A DNA stretch of 64,000 nucleotides, from contig NC_058508.1 of NCBI RefSeq assembly GCF_020382885.2, positions 5,200,055 through 5,264,054 on the forward strand. The letters run 5' to 3'. A program made the translations under genes and the position numbers. Positions 22,863 through 34,598 of this stretch are shown here, piece by piece; within the stretch, counting starts at the first letter, position 1, and each line of letters starts with the position of its first letter. Source of the stretch: Scatophagus argus (Eukaryota > Chordata > Actinopteri > Scatophagidae). Below the pieces are notes generated by a model. The model saw only the letters and a list, made by a program, of their open reading frames with translations, was not told the origin of the DNA and did no database searches.

Positions 22863-25800
22863 TAACAGCAAGATGTATTTGAAGTATTAATGTACCAGTC
22901 TGGGCCTTCTGGCTAATAGCTAACGTCATTAGATGGTTAGGCAGAAATAGCACGTCACTGCTGCTTGTTTGAACAACCTTATATACATCTTCACTTGTAG
23001 ATACATATGAGGGGGTGTGATATGATTAAAAGGAGGGGAAAGAACCAACGGCAAAGTTCTGATACGCAAATCTGTTTTTCCTTTTTGGACATTTTCTCTA
23101 ATCTTTGATTTTTGGTGAGATGTGGACATTTAGTGATGTGACACGTTTAGAGGTAAAAATAAATCAGTCAACTTGGTGGAGCTGTTAACAACTCAGAGAC
23201 ATGAAGGACTTCAGAACCCAAAAAGGTCAGAAACCACTACTTTAATGTTTAACAGTGTGCTGTATTTGAAAAGTTTGATCCACTGTATGAAATCATCTTA
23301 AAAATAGCCTAAGTAAAGTAAATAAATAAATAAATGTAGAAGAGAAGAAATTAAAGTATTTCCTTCCAAAATTTACTGGAGAGGAAGTAGGGTATAAAAT
23401 TCTGAGAAAGCTCTGTATAGCACAGAACAGCATACTAATTTTAGTTTTCTTAACAGACGGACGCGTGTCGCCGCCTGCTGGCGGAAGGGGGAAGAGGGTG
23501 CGCGAAAAAGAAATGGCCGCGGCAGGGAAAGGGGAGGCTTACTCCCTCCTCCATGGACTTGCTGCCTTTAAGTAACAGCACCCTCCTTCTCCCTGCAGCA
23601 GTTATCCACTCCCCTCCATTAATGTTGTAAAACAAAGAAAAAAAAGTCAGTTTTTGAAATCGGACAATACTTTTGTTATTGAGCTACTTGCAAACAGTAG
23701 CTTATAAAACAATCTCACAATAAGGTCCATTTTCTACCTGTACTTGAGAGCATCCTGACATAGGTAGGGATGCTGTGGCAGGGTGTGTTTTTTCCAAGGA
23801 GGGGCAAAATTAAAGAAGTTCTTTACTTGATGATGTGTTGGCGGTGTGCTGATCTGCACTAACCACAACAGAGCCGAATGTACTCTTTGATAATCACACA
23901 TACAAATAACAGAAAGGCTTCAGCTCATTCAAAACACTTCTTGTGGACATACAACATAATACTCCAGTACTCAAATCACTCCCACTTCAAAAGTCTCCCT
24001 GTACAATCCCCCCAGACCTTTCAGGTTGTCTGGTTTTGCATCTGTGTGTGACCCACGTCTGCGTCAAAATGCAGGGTTTCCAACATCTATTTGAGACAAT
24101 TTTTCTAAAATGTAGTGCATGGAGTTTACTTGGAATGAAATGCTAATTTAAATAAAATTCACACTCTTTGCCCTTCCGACTCATGGCCTCATGTTTCTTA
24201 CCCTGCACAGTGTGACAATGCTTTAAAATGGGGATAAATGAGAAGAGAGAGAGAGAGAAAGACAGGCGAAAATTATCAACTCAACTGCAAAAGAAGGGAG
24301 AAGGACAGATGATTTACAGCAACATGGCAGTAATGATCAATCAGTTGCTGATCAGACACATACAAACATCAAACAAACAACATCAGCATAATTCAGCTGA
24401 AAGGCACCAGCTTTCTGTGGGTTAATTTTATGACTAGGCGTTTTGACACTTGTGCTTTTCATGCCTTTTCTTCCCATTTATGCGCACAGCACCACTAGTG
24501 TCACACACACACACCATATTAGTACCGATTTTGCGTCAAACAAATCTCTCAGAAAAAGATACAATACAAATAGGAGTCATGTTCACGTATTTTAGTGATT
24601 CATCAGTTAACTAAACTGACAGGACACAGAAAAAGTGCATTTGCTTCGAAGCTATAACACAAATACGACACAAGAAATGAACGCAAGAGGACTGAGGTGA
24701 ACTTTCCTGAGAAACTGTCACATTAAACTCACAGGATTTCTCACTGGTGCCTGTGAGTCAGGACACTGGGAGGATGGAGAAAAAAAAAAAGATCAAGACT
24801 GGCTGGCCCACACAACAGATGCTCATCTTCAGAGTGACTGAAATGGAGAGACGTAACATCACTCATGATGGCGTATTAATGGACCAGTCAACTATATTTA
24901 AACTGTACATAATCTGTATTGGATCATAATAGTGTTTTGCATGTTTTAAAACCAAACAAATAACGTGTTCATCTTAACATCACTGCAGAACACTTTGCAA
25001 GGCCTACATTTTTTTACTTCAATGGGAAATATTTTTTATGACTCATGTTACTCACCATTCGCTAACGCCCCCACCCCAAGTAATCTTTGAAACAATGGGT
25101 TATTTGCTTTTAGATACAGGAATAAATAAGCAGGCATCTCATTTCTAGCTGGCGGAAATGACAACTGTAGCTGGAAGATTTTATCAGCCATAACTAGCTA
25201 GCTAAGCTAACATGAGCTACATGAGCGCTACGCTTTTGAATGTCTCAAAGGGACTCAAAAAAGAACCCAGTAAAAGTTTCACATGAATGTGATGGTAACA
25301 CATGTGAAAAGACTGAAGGCTGAAGCTACACATCCCAGGCAAAAAGCCATCATCCTCACCAGTCGGTGTTCCATACAGAAGATATGGAAATAAACAGCGC
25401 TGTCTTTGTATTGCAGCGCAAGAGCTCATTCATCCAAGTATTTACTATATCAGGTGTATGTATGATCAGACTGTTAATTTGTTCTAACATTCTGCTTAAC
25501 AGTAGCTGCTCGGTCAGATTTTTTTGCTCTGCCTGTATTTTCTTATTTTCTTTGTACTTTACTGTGACAATTCTGGGCATCAACCTCTGGCTGGTGGATG
25601 TGTCAACCCCCACCAGTGCAAGATGCAAGATCAGGACTCTATAAAAACATACTGACCACATTGCTCCATCTCATGGACCCGGGGAGGAGGGGCTAACTTT
25701 CAATGGTGTGTTTACAAACAGCAACAGAGAAATCCTGCACAGTACGCCTTTAAGACTATGAGCTGAGGGAGGCGTACAGCAGACCGTCAACAGGACATCA

Positions 25801-26039
25801 CCAGTCACCAGTCGATGAAGCTTTTCCCATGTTTGGGCCCTGTAGTGTAAAACAGCTTGTGGCCTGCACAGCTGTTTGGCTGGCCCACTTTTGCCTTCAT
25901 CCACTGCTTGTGTGTTCACAGGTTCATATCGTCTTGGACATGAGAGGCGAGATGAACTCACTTTACTGGAAGCCTACCCTTTGGTTGTCCAGACACAAGC
26001 TGTACTTGTTGTTTCTCCTGTCACCAGTGTCTAAACATG
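22863..26039. other. Intergenic; GC-rich patch and old repeats, no gene recognised
   Basis: A short GC-rich patch lies at about 23455-23535. A (GA)n run occurs near 24240-24260. Around 25690-25755 the text TGTTTACAAACAGCAACAG and CAGTACGCCTTTAA resembles the end of a small fish DNA transposon. The segment just below 26040 is probably the znf653 3' UTR. No coding exon is supported. Confidence 0.4.
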
Positions 26040-29000
26040 TCAGGTTGCCTGCTTGTCAGGGTGACTCTTCAGCTTGTGGAATTTAACACTGTCCAGCTTC
26101 TCGAACCTCTTCTCACAGAACTCGCAGGTGTAGTTGTAGTGAGCCTCGGGAGTGTGTTTCTTCATGTGCCAGTTCAGGGACGCACGCTGACGACACTGGT
26201 AGCCACAGATTTCACATCTGACAGATGACATGGGTGAGAAAACAGAGGAGTGATAATTGTGTATGGGACATGCTGTTCTGTCATCTGTTTTCAGCTTTTC
26301 TCACTTACTGGAGTGGTGTTTCTCCCGTGTGAGTCCGCCGGTGAACCTCCAAGTGATTCTTACGTTTGAAAGATTTTCCACATGTCTCGCAGATGAAATC
26401 TCTGACCCCTGTGAAGAGATTCTGTTACATTTGGATGTTTAGGAGGATGAGATTCACACATGACAAGTGTGTCTTTGTGAGCCCACCTGAATGGATGATC
26501 ATGTGGCGATGCAGGTGGTTTGACAGGTAGAACTTTTTCCCACAGCCTGGATGGGGGCAGACCTTGGTCCTTCCCTTCCTGTGAACGAGGTTGACGTGAT
26601 TCTACAGAGAGAGGGAAGTGAACGAGAATTTATTTTAATCTTCAGCTCAACATACTGAAGCCGAAATGTAAACTATGAATGAAAGAAGCTGCTGTTTTAC
26701 CTGAAAGCTGCTAATGGCTACATAGACCTGACTGCAGCCCTCATACGGACAGTGAAACATCTTGAGCATCCCATCTGCCTCGATGACGGGGCCTCGCCTG
26801 TTTCTCTTTGACCTGACGCTGCAAAAACAGACGGTGCAGACTCAAGTTCACAATAACAAGAGGACAACATCAGTGATCTCTTCTGAGCAGACTTCAAATC
26901 CCCCTCAGTGTGCCTGAGTACGTGGACCACTAACCTGCTGAGACTCCGATGCAGCTCTCTGTCACTACCCAGCTCCAAAGCATGAACAGAGGGCTGCAGC
27001 AGCTGTTTGTCACTCAAACCTGCAAAGGAACAGTGTTAAAACTGATCATATGGGCTGACTGAAAGCCCCATTTTCCTCATTTCTCTTCAGTGGAGGTTTG
27101 AGTGACATATAATCAGATGCTTCATGTATATCATGACGTGTTTGTTTCCATTGCACTTTGTCAAAAGATTAAAAACTTCTGATTTCTGACATTTCCAATC
27201 CTTTCCATGTTTTTTTTTAACGTGCAAATTAAGAATTCATGTTGCGTTTATTGAAAATCTGTTTACAGCATAAACCCTCAATATGAACTAAACATATAAA
27301 TAAATTCTATTAGGAACAGTGTTGGGTCACACCCACACTCAGGTAAAAATGAAATTATATTTTGCTCTGTGTCATGTCATCAGTAAGTACCTTTACATGC
27401 ACCCTTGTGTCCCTGATACGACAAATGCTGGTTTTATGTTGTTTAATCACATATATGACTTCACTTTAATTTCAGGGTGTAAAATATCTCTAGCTTTACC
27501 ATTGAATCTCTTGCACAAACAGCCACAGTATTCTGGGTCTTAGCACAGATGGAATGATAGGATGTTAGCATGGAAAATAAATAACTGCCCAGCTATTCAT
27601 GACCATGTATAGGTCCACTGCGTATGATCCTTTTAGCAAATGAACCAGATTAGTCACAAAATACAAAAACCAGCCACAACAAAACCACTGACAGGTGAAG
27701 TGAATAAAATTAATCATCTGAGTACAATGCAGTGTTCTCCAGGGAAACCTTGGATAATGTACCCTGTCACTTTTTGAAAACAGCTCAGGAATGTCTCAAG
27801 GACCACAACAACAGCCTTCAGACTCCCCAGATTCCAACCTGACTGAGAATCTGTGGGAATCCAACAGAATGAGCCGAACCCACCTTCACTGCACAGGATC
27901 CAGAGGATCCAACACTCCAATGCAGCTGACCACAAAATACCCCCAGAGGTCCTATGTCCCGTCCCCTGACGGGTCAGATGGTGGCAGGGTGGATTCAGCT
28001 TATTCCAGTGCATCCCACAGATTCTCAATCAGGTTGGGATCTGGGGAGACTTTTAATGTTGTGGCTGATGGGTGTAAGTGGCAGCCAGTAGTTTCAACTA
28101 ATGATTTAACCAATGACAGTCTTACAGTGTCAGTCTGCATTTGAGCATGAAATACAGCATGGCATTACACACATGTGACTTTTTTTGATGTGTAAAACTA
28201 AAAACAAAATTCTTCTTCGTCTTCTGCACCTTAAGTGGCTGCCTAGCTTTCACATACCTACAAACAACATTCAGTCTAGTGTCTCTGTGCACACAAGCTC
28301 TCTGGAATCACCCTTCATGAACTGTGCACTTGGACCAGCCCTGTGCGATCTGCAAGTGCCATATTTGGATTCACATCCCCAGTTGCATTTTTAGCAGCAC
28401 TCAAAAAAAAAAACACTTTGTAAAAAAGCAGTGCCAGTTCTGAACGTAGCATACCTGTTATGGAGTCTTCGTCCTCTGCTGTTCTGAGTTTTGAGTCTGA
28501 TGCGCAAACCTGGTTGTAGGTGACACCCCCAATGACAGTGCAGGTGACTTCCTCCACGTTTGCGCTGCCCATGTTGAGCTGGATTCCCTCTGAGGCCAGC
28601 GCCTCGTAGCTGGGGCCAGTGATGATAATTAACTGGTGTTGGGAAAGAAAAACAAAACAAAACACTAAAACACACAACAGCACACTCCTCAATGTATAGC
28701 AACATATCTACGAGGTACTTAGACACTTACCTGTGAGCCTTCCAAAGTGTTCCTCTGGTCAGGGATCTCGCAGCTGGTCACTACTGTCTGCAGAGACTGA
28801 GGTTCAAACAGTTCGCTCTGCTCTTGCATGGGCGGCGGGACTGACAGCTCCGGCTGAGCTCCCAGCGGGACTGAGCCACTCAAGCTCTGTGACAACACCG
28901 AGTCCTCGTTTGTCTTCTCCAGTTTATCAGCTAAGGACGCTGTCACAGTAACACAGTCGTAACCATGTGGTACAGTCCTGATCTCCTCCTCTCCCCTGTT

Positions 29001-30679
29001 TCTGTCTCTCCTCACATCCTCAGTCTCCTCAGTCTCCTCCTCCGTGGGGATGGAGGTAAATGCTGCAGGGGCGGAGCCTTGCTGTCGCTCCATGACCATC
29101 TCCATCTCCCAGACAGGCTGTCCTGTCAGGGGAACACCCTTGGAAGAGGCCTCTATGCAGGGCTGGTTTGGAGCTGCAGTCTGTTCTGTGTGGCTCATGT
29201 TGGTATGTTGTACCTCAGAAACATCCAAGTTTTCTTCCACATCTACAGAAAAGCAGATAAACATTAGGAATGCAGGACGTACCAGTTACGAAAAAACATT
29301 ACATGATATCAGCAGTGAAAGTTGTTTCTAAATGACTTCAAATGAGTCAAAGAATAAAGTGTTCATTTTGCACCTTGGAACTGCTTGTGAGACTCCTTCC
29401 TCCTCTTCCTGCTCACCACACCTTTAGCCACAGGCACGTCTGCTTTCGCAGCATTCTCTCCATCTCCTTCTCCATTCACTTCAGCTTCATGTTCAGAGTC
29501 ACTTGCCTCCCTCGGGGGTGAGAAAAGGTATTGCACAAATGAGTGGTTTGAGTCACACTGCCAGATGGCAGAGGTGGAGAAGTTGAGCTGGGGCTCCAGG
29601 GCTCTGAGCTGAGGCTCATGTGGGCAGGAGTGGGAGTGCTCCTGGTACCAACACACCAGGCTCTTGAGGCTGGAGACACGCTCCTTCCTGCCTGGGAAAC
29701 AACAGAGATCAGCTGAAAGAACAATCCCAGATGAGTGAATAACAGGACTCGTGGAGGATTTTGTCAGATTTCACTCTATATGAATCTATGCTACTTTCTT
29801 TATGTATCACCATGCAGAATGGAGCATGCATCTACTTGTGGATGAGAAGATAGCTAATTAACTAAGCTAAGTTCTGTATGTTTCCTTCTTCGCAGTGATA
29901 AGTTGTAGTCTGGTAGAAAGAAAAGTCTGTGGATTATTTTGAGCAACCAGGTCATGACTTCTGGAAAGAGACCATTGAGTTTTATGAATGTACTTTTTGG
30001 TGCTTTGAGCACAGTGTAAAGGTCTAACATCAAACCAAAGTACAGATATATCTGCAATAACATAATACATATCAACTTGGGCAATTTTTCTGTAGAATTA
30101 TTACGTCATAATTGTGACTTTAAAAGTAATACATTAGTATCTTGTTTTAATTTGAAATAAGATGCCAATGGCACCACTCACCTTTTTTCTGTTTTACTGA
30201 AACATCTGCAGTAATCTTGTTCCTGTAATGGAAAAACACGTTAATGCGAACAATAACTGCTGAGGTTAAACAGAATAAAACACCTACTCAGTGAAGCTGA
30301 GTGAAGAGCGTACCATTTGTGCGGTCTGAATGATGACGTTAGCCTGTGAAAAATAGCCTGAACACGGTTTAGACTAGGCTTACCCGCAGTACTTCTGCTG
30401 GTATTTTTCTCCATACGTGGAATTGAGCAGGATAAGATACTCTGCCAGTCCAGCATCGCTCAGGCTGGTCCGCCTGCGGAGCTCACTCCACAGCTTGTGC
30501 GACTCTCCCAGGTACACTCTCCTCACATCGTACTTCTTCCGGGATTCAAGACGCCTCTGAGCTCGGTCGGAATCTGTGAGTCTGGGTCGTCCTCTGCAAC
30601 GCCTCAAAACACCTCTTCCTTGGTCCCCAGCTTGGTCGGCGTCCAGGGCAACTTCCAACTCTGTTAGGGTCTGCGCCAT
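26040..30679 (-). CDS. znf653: Zinc finger protein 653
   Basis: A nuclear C2H2 zinc-finger transcription repressor; mammalian ZNF653 (Zip67) was described as a repressor of SF-1 activity. Ten exons: 30384-30679, 30182-30222, 29374-29691, 28731-29242, 28455-28632, 26935-27019, 26701-26818, 26487-26601, 26309-26408 and 26040-26217. All phases agree, giving 646 residues (human 615). The start is MAQTLTELE; an open upstream extension is probably 5' UTR. The N-terminal region holds GRPRLT and [16 protein letters not shown], which I recall as near-identical in human. Exon 3 has a CPHEP...AIWQCDSNH block. Exon 4 is acidic and low in structure. Exon 5 starts [12 protein letters not shown], as in human. 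Five C2H2 fingers fill exons 7-10, ending [13 protein letters not shown]. Start codons of this gene and swsap1 are 380 bp apart, head to head. Confidence 0.96.
27665..28072. mobile_element. Tc1/mariner-like relic, rearranged inverted fragments, in znf653 intron 5
   Basis: At about 27815-27860 the plus strand reads TCCCCAGATTCCAACCTGA, then GAGAATCTGTGG, encoding a decayed SPD.NL.ENLW. The equivalent in Tc1-type transposases is the SPDLNPIENLWD motif with the last catalytic residue. A second copy lies on the minus strand at about 28010-28055 ([14 protein letters not shown]). The ends carry inverted motifs: CCAGCCACAACA at about 27671-27682 and TGTTGTGGCTGATGG at about 28056-28070. The element is too short to encode a transposase and is inactive. 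Confidence 0.6.
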
Positions 30680-31059
30680 CTTGAACACAGCAGCTGATGT
30701 TGTGATTATCCGACATCCCGGAAGTTGTCGGATTAAACAGGAAGCACTGATACAGACACATTTTCTGCTCATCCTCCCAAACCCGGGGGTTAGTGAACTT
30801 CATCATAACAGTGCCCAACACAGTTGTACAACACATGGGTTCATATCTGTCAAAATACAGAGACAAATGATCACTGTGCACAGAACCGCAGAACCGAGAA
30901 CCGCAGCGGAACGGTTCAGCAAACAAAGTGTTTTTCACACGGACCGCAGCAGCAAGAACACCAACGTGCAACTTGTAAACAGACGCGGGAAGCTTCAGCG
31001 TGAACGTCATTATCGGAGGATATATTTAGAGAAAAGTGCGTGGTATTGTATTGTAGGTC
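30680..31059. promoter_or_regulatory. Shared znf653/swsap1 promoter region
   Basis: A 380-bp gap between divergent start codons. It contains an imperfect tandem repeat of AGAACCG-type words at about 30882-30920 and is locally GC-richer than the surrounding introns. No TATA box is obvious. Divergent housekeeping-type pairs at this spacing commonly share a bidirectional promoter; the role here is inferred. Confidence 0.5.
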
Positions 31060-32409
31060 ATGACGGACATTTTAACTCTTGTGTTTAGGACTTTTATGTC
31101 ACAAACAGATGTAAGGAAGGAGATTGGAGTCAGTCCTCCATCACGGACAGCATCCAGCACGCTGATTGTCGGAGATCACAGTATCAGCCACTCTGTGCTT
31201 CTGCTGACGGCTGTGACAGCTGCCTCAGAGATGGGGATGAAAGTAATGTTCTTCACCCAAACAAAAATTCAAAAGCTTCCAGTGTCTCTGCAGAAATGTG
31301 TTCCCAGCCTGAACCCGGAGAGTTTAAAGGTAGCGATCACTTTAATCTCAGACTGTGTGTGTGATGCAGTTTAAGTTGCATATTATGAAGGGCTTACATG
31401 TTGTCATTTTTCATTCGGAGTTATTTACTAATGCTTTAAACTTTATATAACAATAAACCATTTTTGAGATCAACGTGTGGTTTTCCAGTTTATGAAAACC
31501 CTCTGGCTGGTTATCCTCCTCCAGCAGCTTGAGCTGAAGGAAATTCGAACCACAGTGGATTTATTTAACTTTTCATTAGCATGTACAGCTGAAGACTTGA
31601 ACCCAAAAGTTAATCTTATTAATGGTCAGCAAATTATTTACTAATAAATAATTAAGTCATTAGTTTCAACCTTATAAAAAGAGTGTCTTATGATAAAGTG
31701 ATATTTATTTTTTTCTTGAAATATATCTCATTAATTAAGTGTTAAGGGTTGCACATATTTAACCATGTTTCTAACTATGACTCATTCAGCTTGTGTCTGC
31801 CAGTTTAATTTCCTCTTGTCTTCTGCCTCTTCTTTAAAGAAAATCAAGTTTTCCTATCCCAGGACAGTGGAAGAGCTGCTGTTGCAGGTGGCCAGCCTTC
31901 ACGAGTCCACCAACACGTCTCCCACACCTCCCTCACTCATCATAGTTGACAGGCTAGAGGGCTACCTGTGTGGTTCTGGTGGTGGCAGCCACAGTGGATA
32001 TCACCTAGATGAGCAGTCCCGCACTGCACATCTGTCCGCGCTGCTGTGCGACAGTGCTGCCTTTCTGACACATCTGCTGGAACAGCGCTCGTCTAGCTCG
32101 GCCCCCTGCCGTCTCATCGCGTCTTTCCAGTCAGAAGTGGACACTGGAGACGCTGCTGGGGAGACATCCGCCACTGATCCAATCCTCGATGTTCTTGATC
32201 GCTATTTCCAGGTACGCTGTACTCTGGACCGAGACAGGAGCTATCAAGCTGCAGCAGCTGGGCTTCAGGAGATGTGGCACATTTACCTTTCTGGGAGAGG
32301 CATGACTGAGGCCTCCAGCGCCAAAGACTGTGAGGACAGGACAGGTGAAGCCAAAGAGTGGCAGCTGTTAATTTTTCCTGATGGTTTAATGGAGTTTAAG
32401 TTGGTTTGA
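31060..32409 (+). CDS. swsap1: SWSAP1-type RAD51 paralogue-like ATPase
   Basis: SWSAP1 pairs with the SWIM-domain protein SWS1 (ZSWIM7) and supports RAD51/DMC1 loading in homologous recombination, especially meiosis. Two exons, 31060-31329 and 31840-32409, join at a codon boundary (AAAG|GTAGCG ... TTTAAAG|AAAATC), giving 279 residues; the human protein is shorter, about 230. I chose the ATG at 31060 (G at -3); an in-frame ATG at 31096 is also possible. The exon junction reads LNPESLK then KIKFSYPRTVEELL, matching the human LQKIRFQYP region. A Walker B-like SLIIVDRLEGYL is present. The P-loop position reads VGDHSISHS without the usual GKT. The gene is divergent from znf653 and convergent with epor. 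Confidence 0.88.
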
Positions 32410-34598
32410 AAATGTCTGCATCAAAGACTGGGGGATATAAATTTAAGCAGTAATTTATTATCAGTGGTGATGAGATGCACTGCAGTGTAACAGGCCTTAG
32501 CAACTGTTGCACTTTATCTTGTAAGAGGAGCAGATTATTACTTCATTAGCAAAGGGATTTGTGTTGATGTTTTCAGCCTCTTCATCTGTTTAAGAGAGCA
32601 GTGGTTGCCTTAGCTTTGACTCGTCTCTTCTGGTCCAATGTCATGAGATAAAAATGTTCACCAAATCTTGCTGCCTTGTCAGTGATACGTGATGCCACCC
32701 GCTCACTGGTCATCATTTCAGATATCAGTTAACAGGGCCACAGTGGTTGTAGATGTACAAGATTTATTGACTTGAATAATATGACAAAAACTAGAAAAAT
32801 AGGGATAAAATCTTACACAAAATTACACAGACATTGAATGAACATTATGAACATTATTGAACAGTGGTTTCCAACATTTTTGGTACAAGACTTCGAAGGG
32901 AAGTCTACCTGTGATCCCTCACAAACGAAAAAAAAGAAGAAAAGGGTGAGGAAAACTGTACATTCAAATAAACAAATATTTTATATAGCATATTGAAGTC
33001 TTGTCTTTTTTTCTCACAGTTTTATGTTTTAACACTTTGAGGAGCAGTGATGGAATGTAACTAAGTATATTTACCCAATTACTATACTTATTTTTATGTA
33101 CTTATAGTAAATAGTAAAGTAGTATTTTTTTATATATATATATAGGATTTCAATGTTGTCATTCTTTCTACTTCTCACTATATTCTGCACTTTACTTTGC
33201 TCTATATATTTTTAAACCTTAGATACTAGGTACTTTGCAGATTTAGATTAATACAAAATGCAAATGAACTAATAAATTCTGTTTTACTGCCATTGATTGA
33301 ACTACCCAGCAGCATATTATTAGGGAATTAAAATGAGCTGCTCATTAAAGTTATTCACATTGATCATCACATCACTAATCACTAATAATGAAAATCCAGT
33401 ATATATGATTCTGAAATGGGTGTACTTTTATACTGTAGTATTGCTTGTTTTACTTCCTCCACCTCTGCTGAGGGGTCCTGTCCCTCAGGTTAGGAACCAC
33501 AGATTTACAACACTGTAGCTATCAACATGTGTGAGACTTTGGAATCAAGTAGCTGATATCAAAGTATTTTACGGATGAGAAAAAAATAGAAAATACTTAA
33601 ATAAACAATAGCATTATCAGTGCAGAAAATTATACTGAATGTTTTTGAAAATTAAAAATAGCAACAAAATATAACTTCTAATGGGAAAACTTGTACTAAA
33701 ATGCCTCACCTGTAGATATTCACCATTTAAGTGTGACAAATGTCAAGATCCTCTCCTAAACATAGCTTACATAATAGGAAAAAACCCAAATATATGTAAT
33801 ACAACTGGTATAAAAGAATAATATTTTGCTTTTGTCATCTTTTGATAAATCATCAACTGCTTGAGTGTGGAACTTTAAACATTTTGTTTCCTTTTTGTGT
33901 CACATTCTCCTCTATATTTTATTCAAATATACATCTATGTCAACAATGCATTAAAATTCTTAAAGAGTTTAAAAAAAGTTACAAGATATGTTTCCTAAGA
34001 CACAAAAGCAAGCAATACAAATATGCAGTTTGATTTCAAAACAGCAATGAATGTAAGATTTTAGTGAAAATGTCAAGGTTTAGACATACATGCTCTGCCC
34101 TTTACATGGCTGCAGTGACTAAATAAACAACTTAGAGATGTACTAACAACTACAGTATCTAATAGCCATTCTGTCATTTTGGCTCAAAATAAAGTATGAG
34201 AGAGTACACTTAGCTCAAATATGAATAAATCACTATGGAAAGACTCTGGAACTTGAAACTTGAGTAAAATATCCTAAAATCTGATCTACAGGATACTTAC
34301 AGATAAGCAAGCAGACCTTTGTAGTGAAAATCAGTATTTGGTATAAACCACAGCTGCCACGTCCATGTAATGATACTATCCTGTACAGATCAGAGATGAT
34401 CTGGATTAAGTAGAAAAGATAAGACCAAGTGGCATTTCTGTGCCCATAGCTCACACTATGGTATCTGTCAGCTCCCCAACACTGTGTATGCCTTTCTTAA
34501 CAGTTAAAGAGAGACTCTTTGGGTCAATAACCAAACACTCTTCATTGAACCTGCTTCAAGGCTTTGTCCATGTCCAGCCTGTCCAGCTTAGTTTCCTC
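32410..34598. other. Convergent 3' region of swsap1 and epor with nested repeats
   Basis: AT-rich DNA between two convergent genes, with no further coding exon. A plus-strand TTTATT at about 32761 (minus-strand AATAAA) could end a long epor transcript. Most of 32862-33500 is transposon-derived. Confidence 0.45.
32862..33500. mobile_element. Small DNA transposon with inverted ends, probably carrying a second element
   Basis: The left end CAGTGGTTTCCAAC (32862-32875) is the approximate inverse of GTTAGGAACCAC (33489-33500), the ends of a common fish non-autonomous element. Inside, at about 33046-33250, lies GATGGAATGTAACTAAGTAT and related TACTT-rich text, typical of another teleost inverted-repeat element. 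This suggests a nested insertion. No transposase frame is present. Confidence 0.55.

Noticed and set aside
28733-29331. Plus-strand frames opposite znf653 exon 4
   Set aside because: They are shadows of the long acidic minus-strand exon.
30576-31088. Plus-strand frame of 170 codons across znf653 exon 1 and the intergenic gap
   Set aside because: Antisense to znf653 exon 1, no homology, and it ends inside the swsap1 first exon in another frame.
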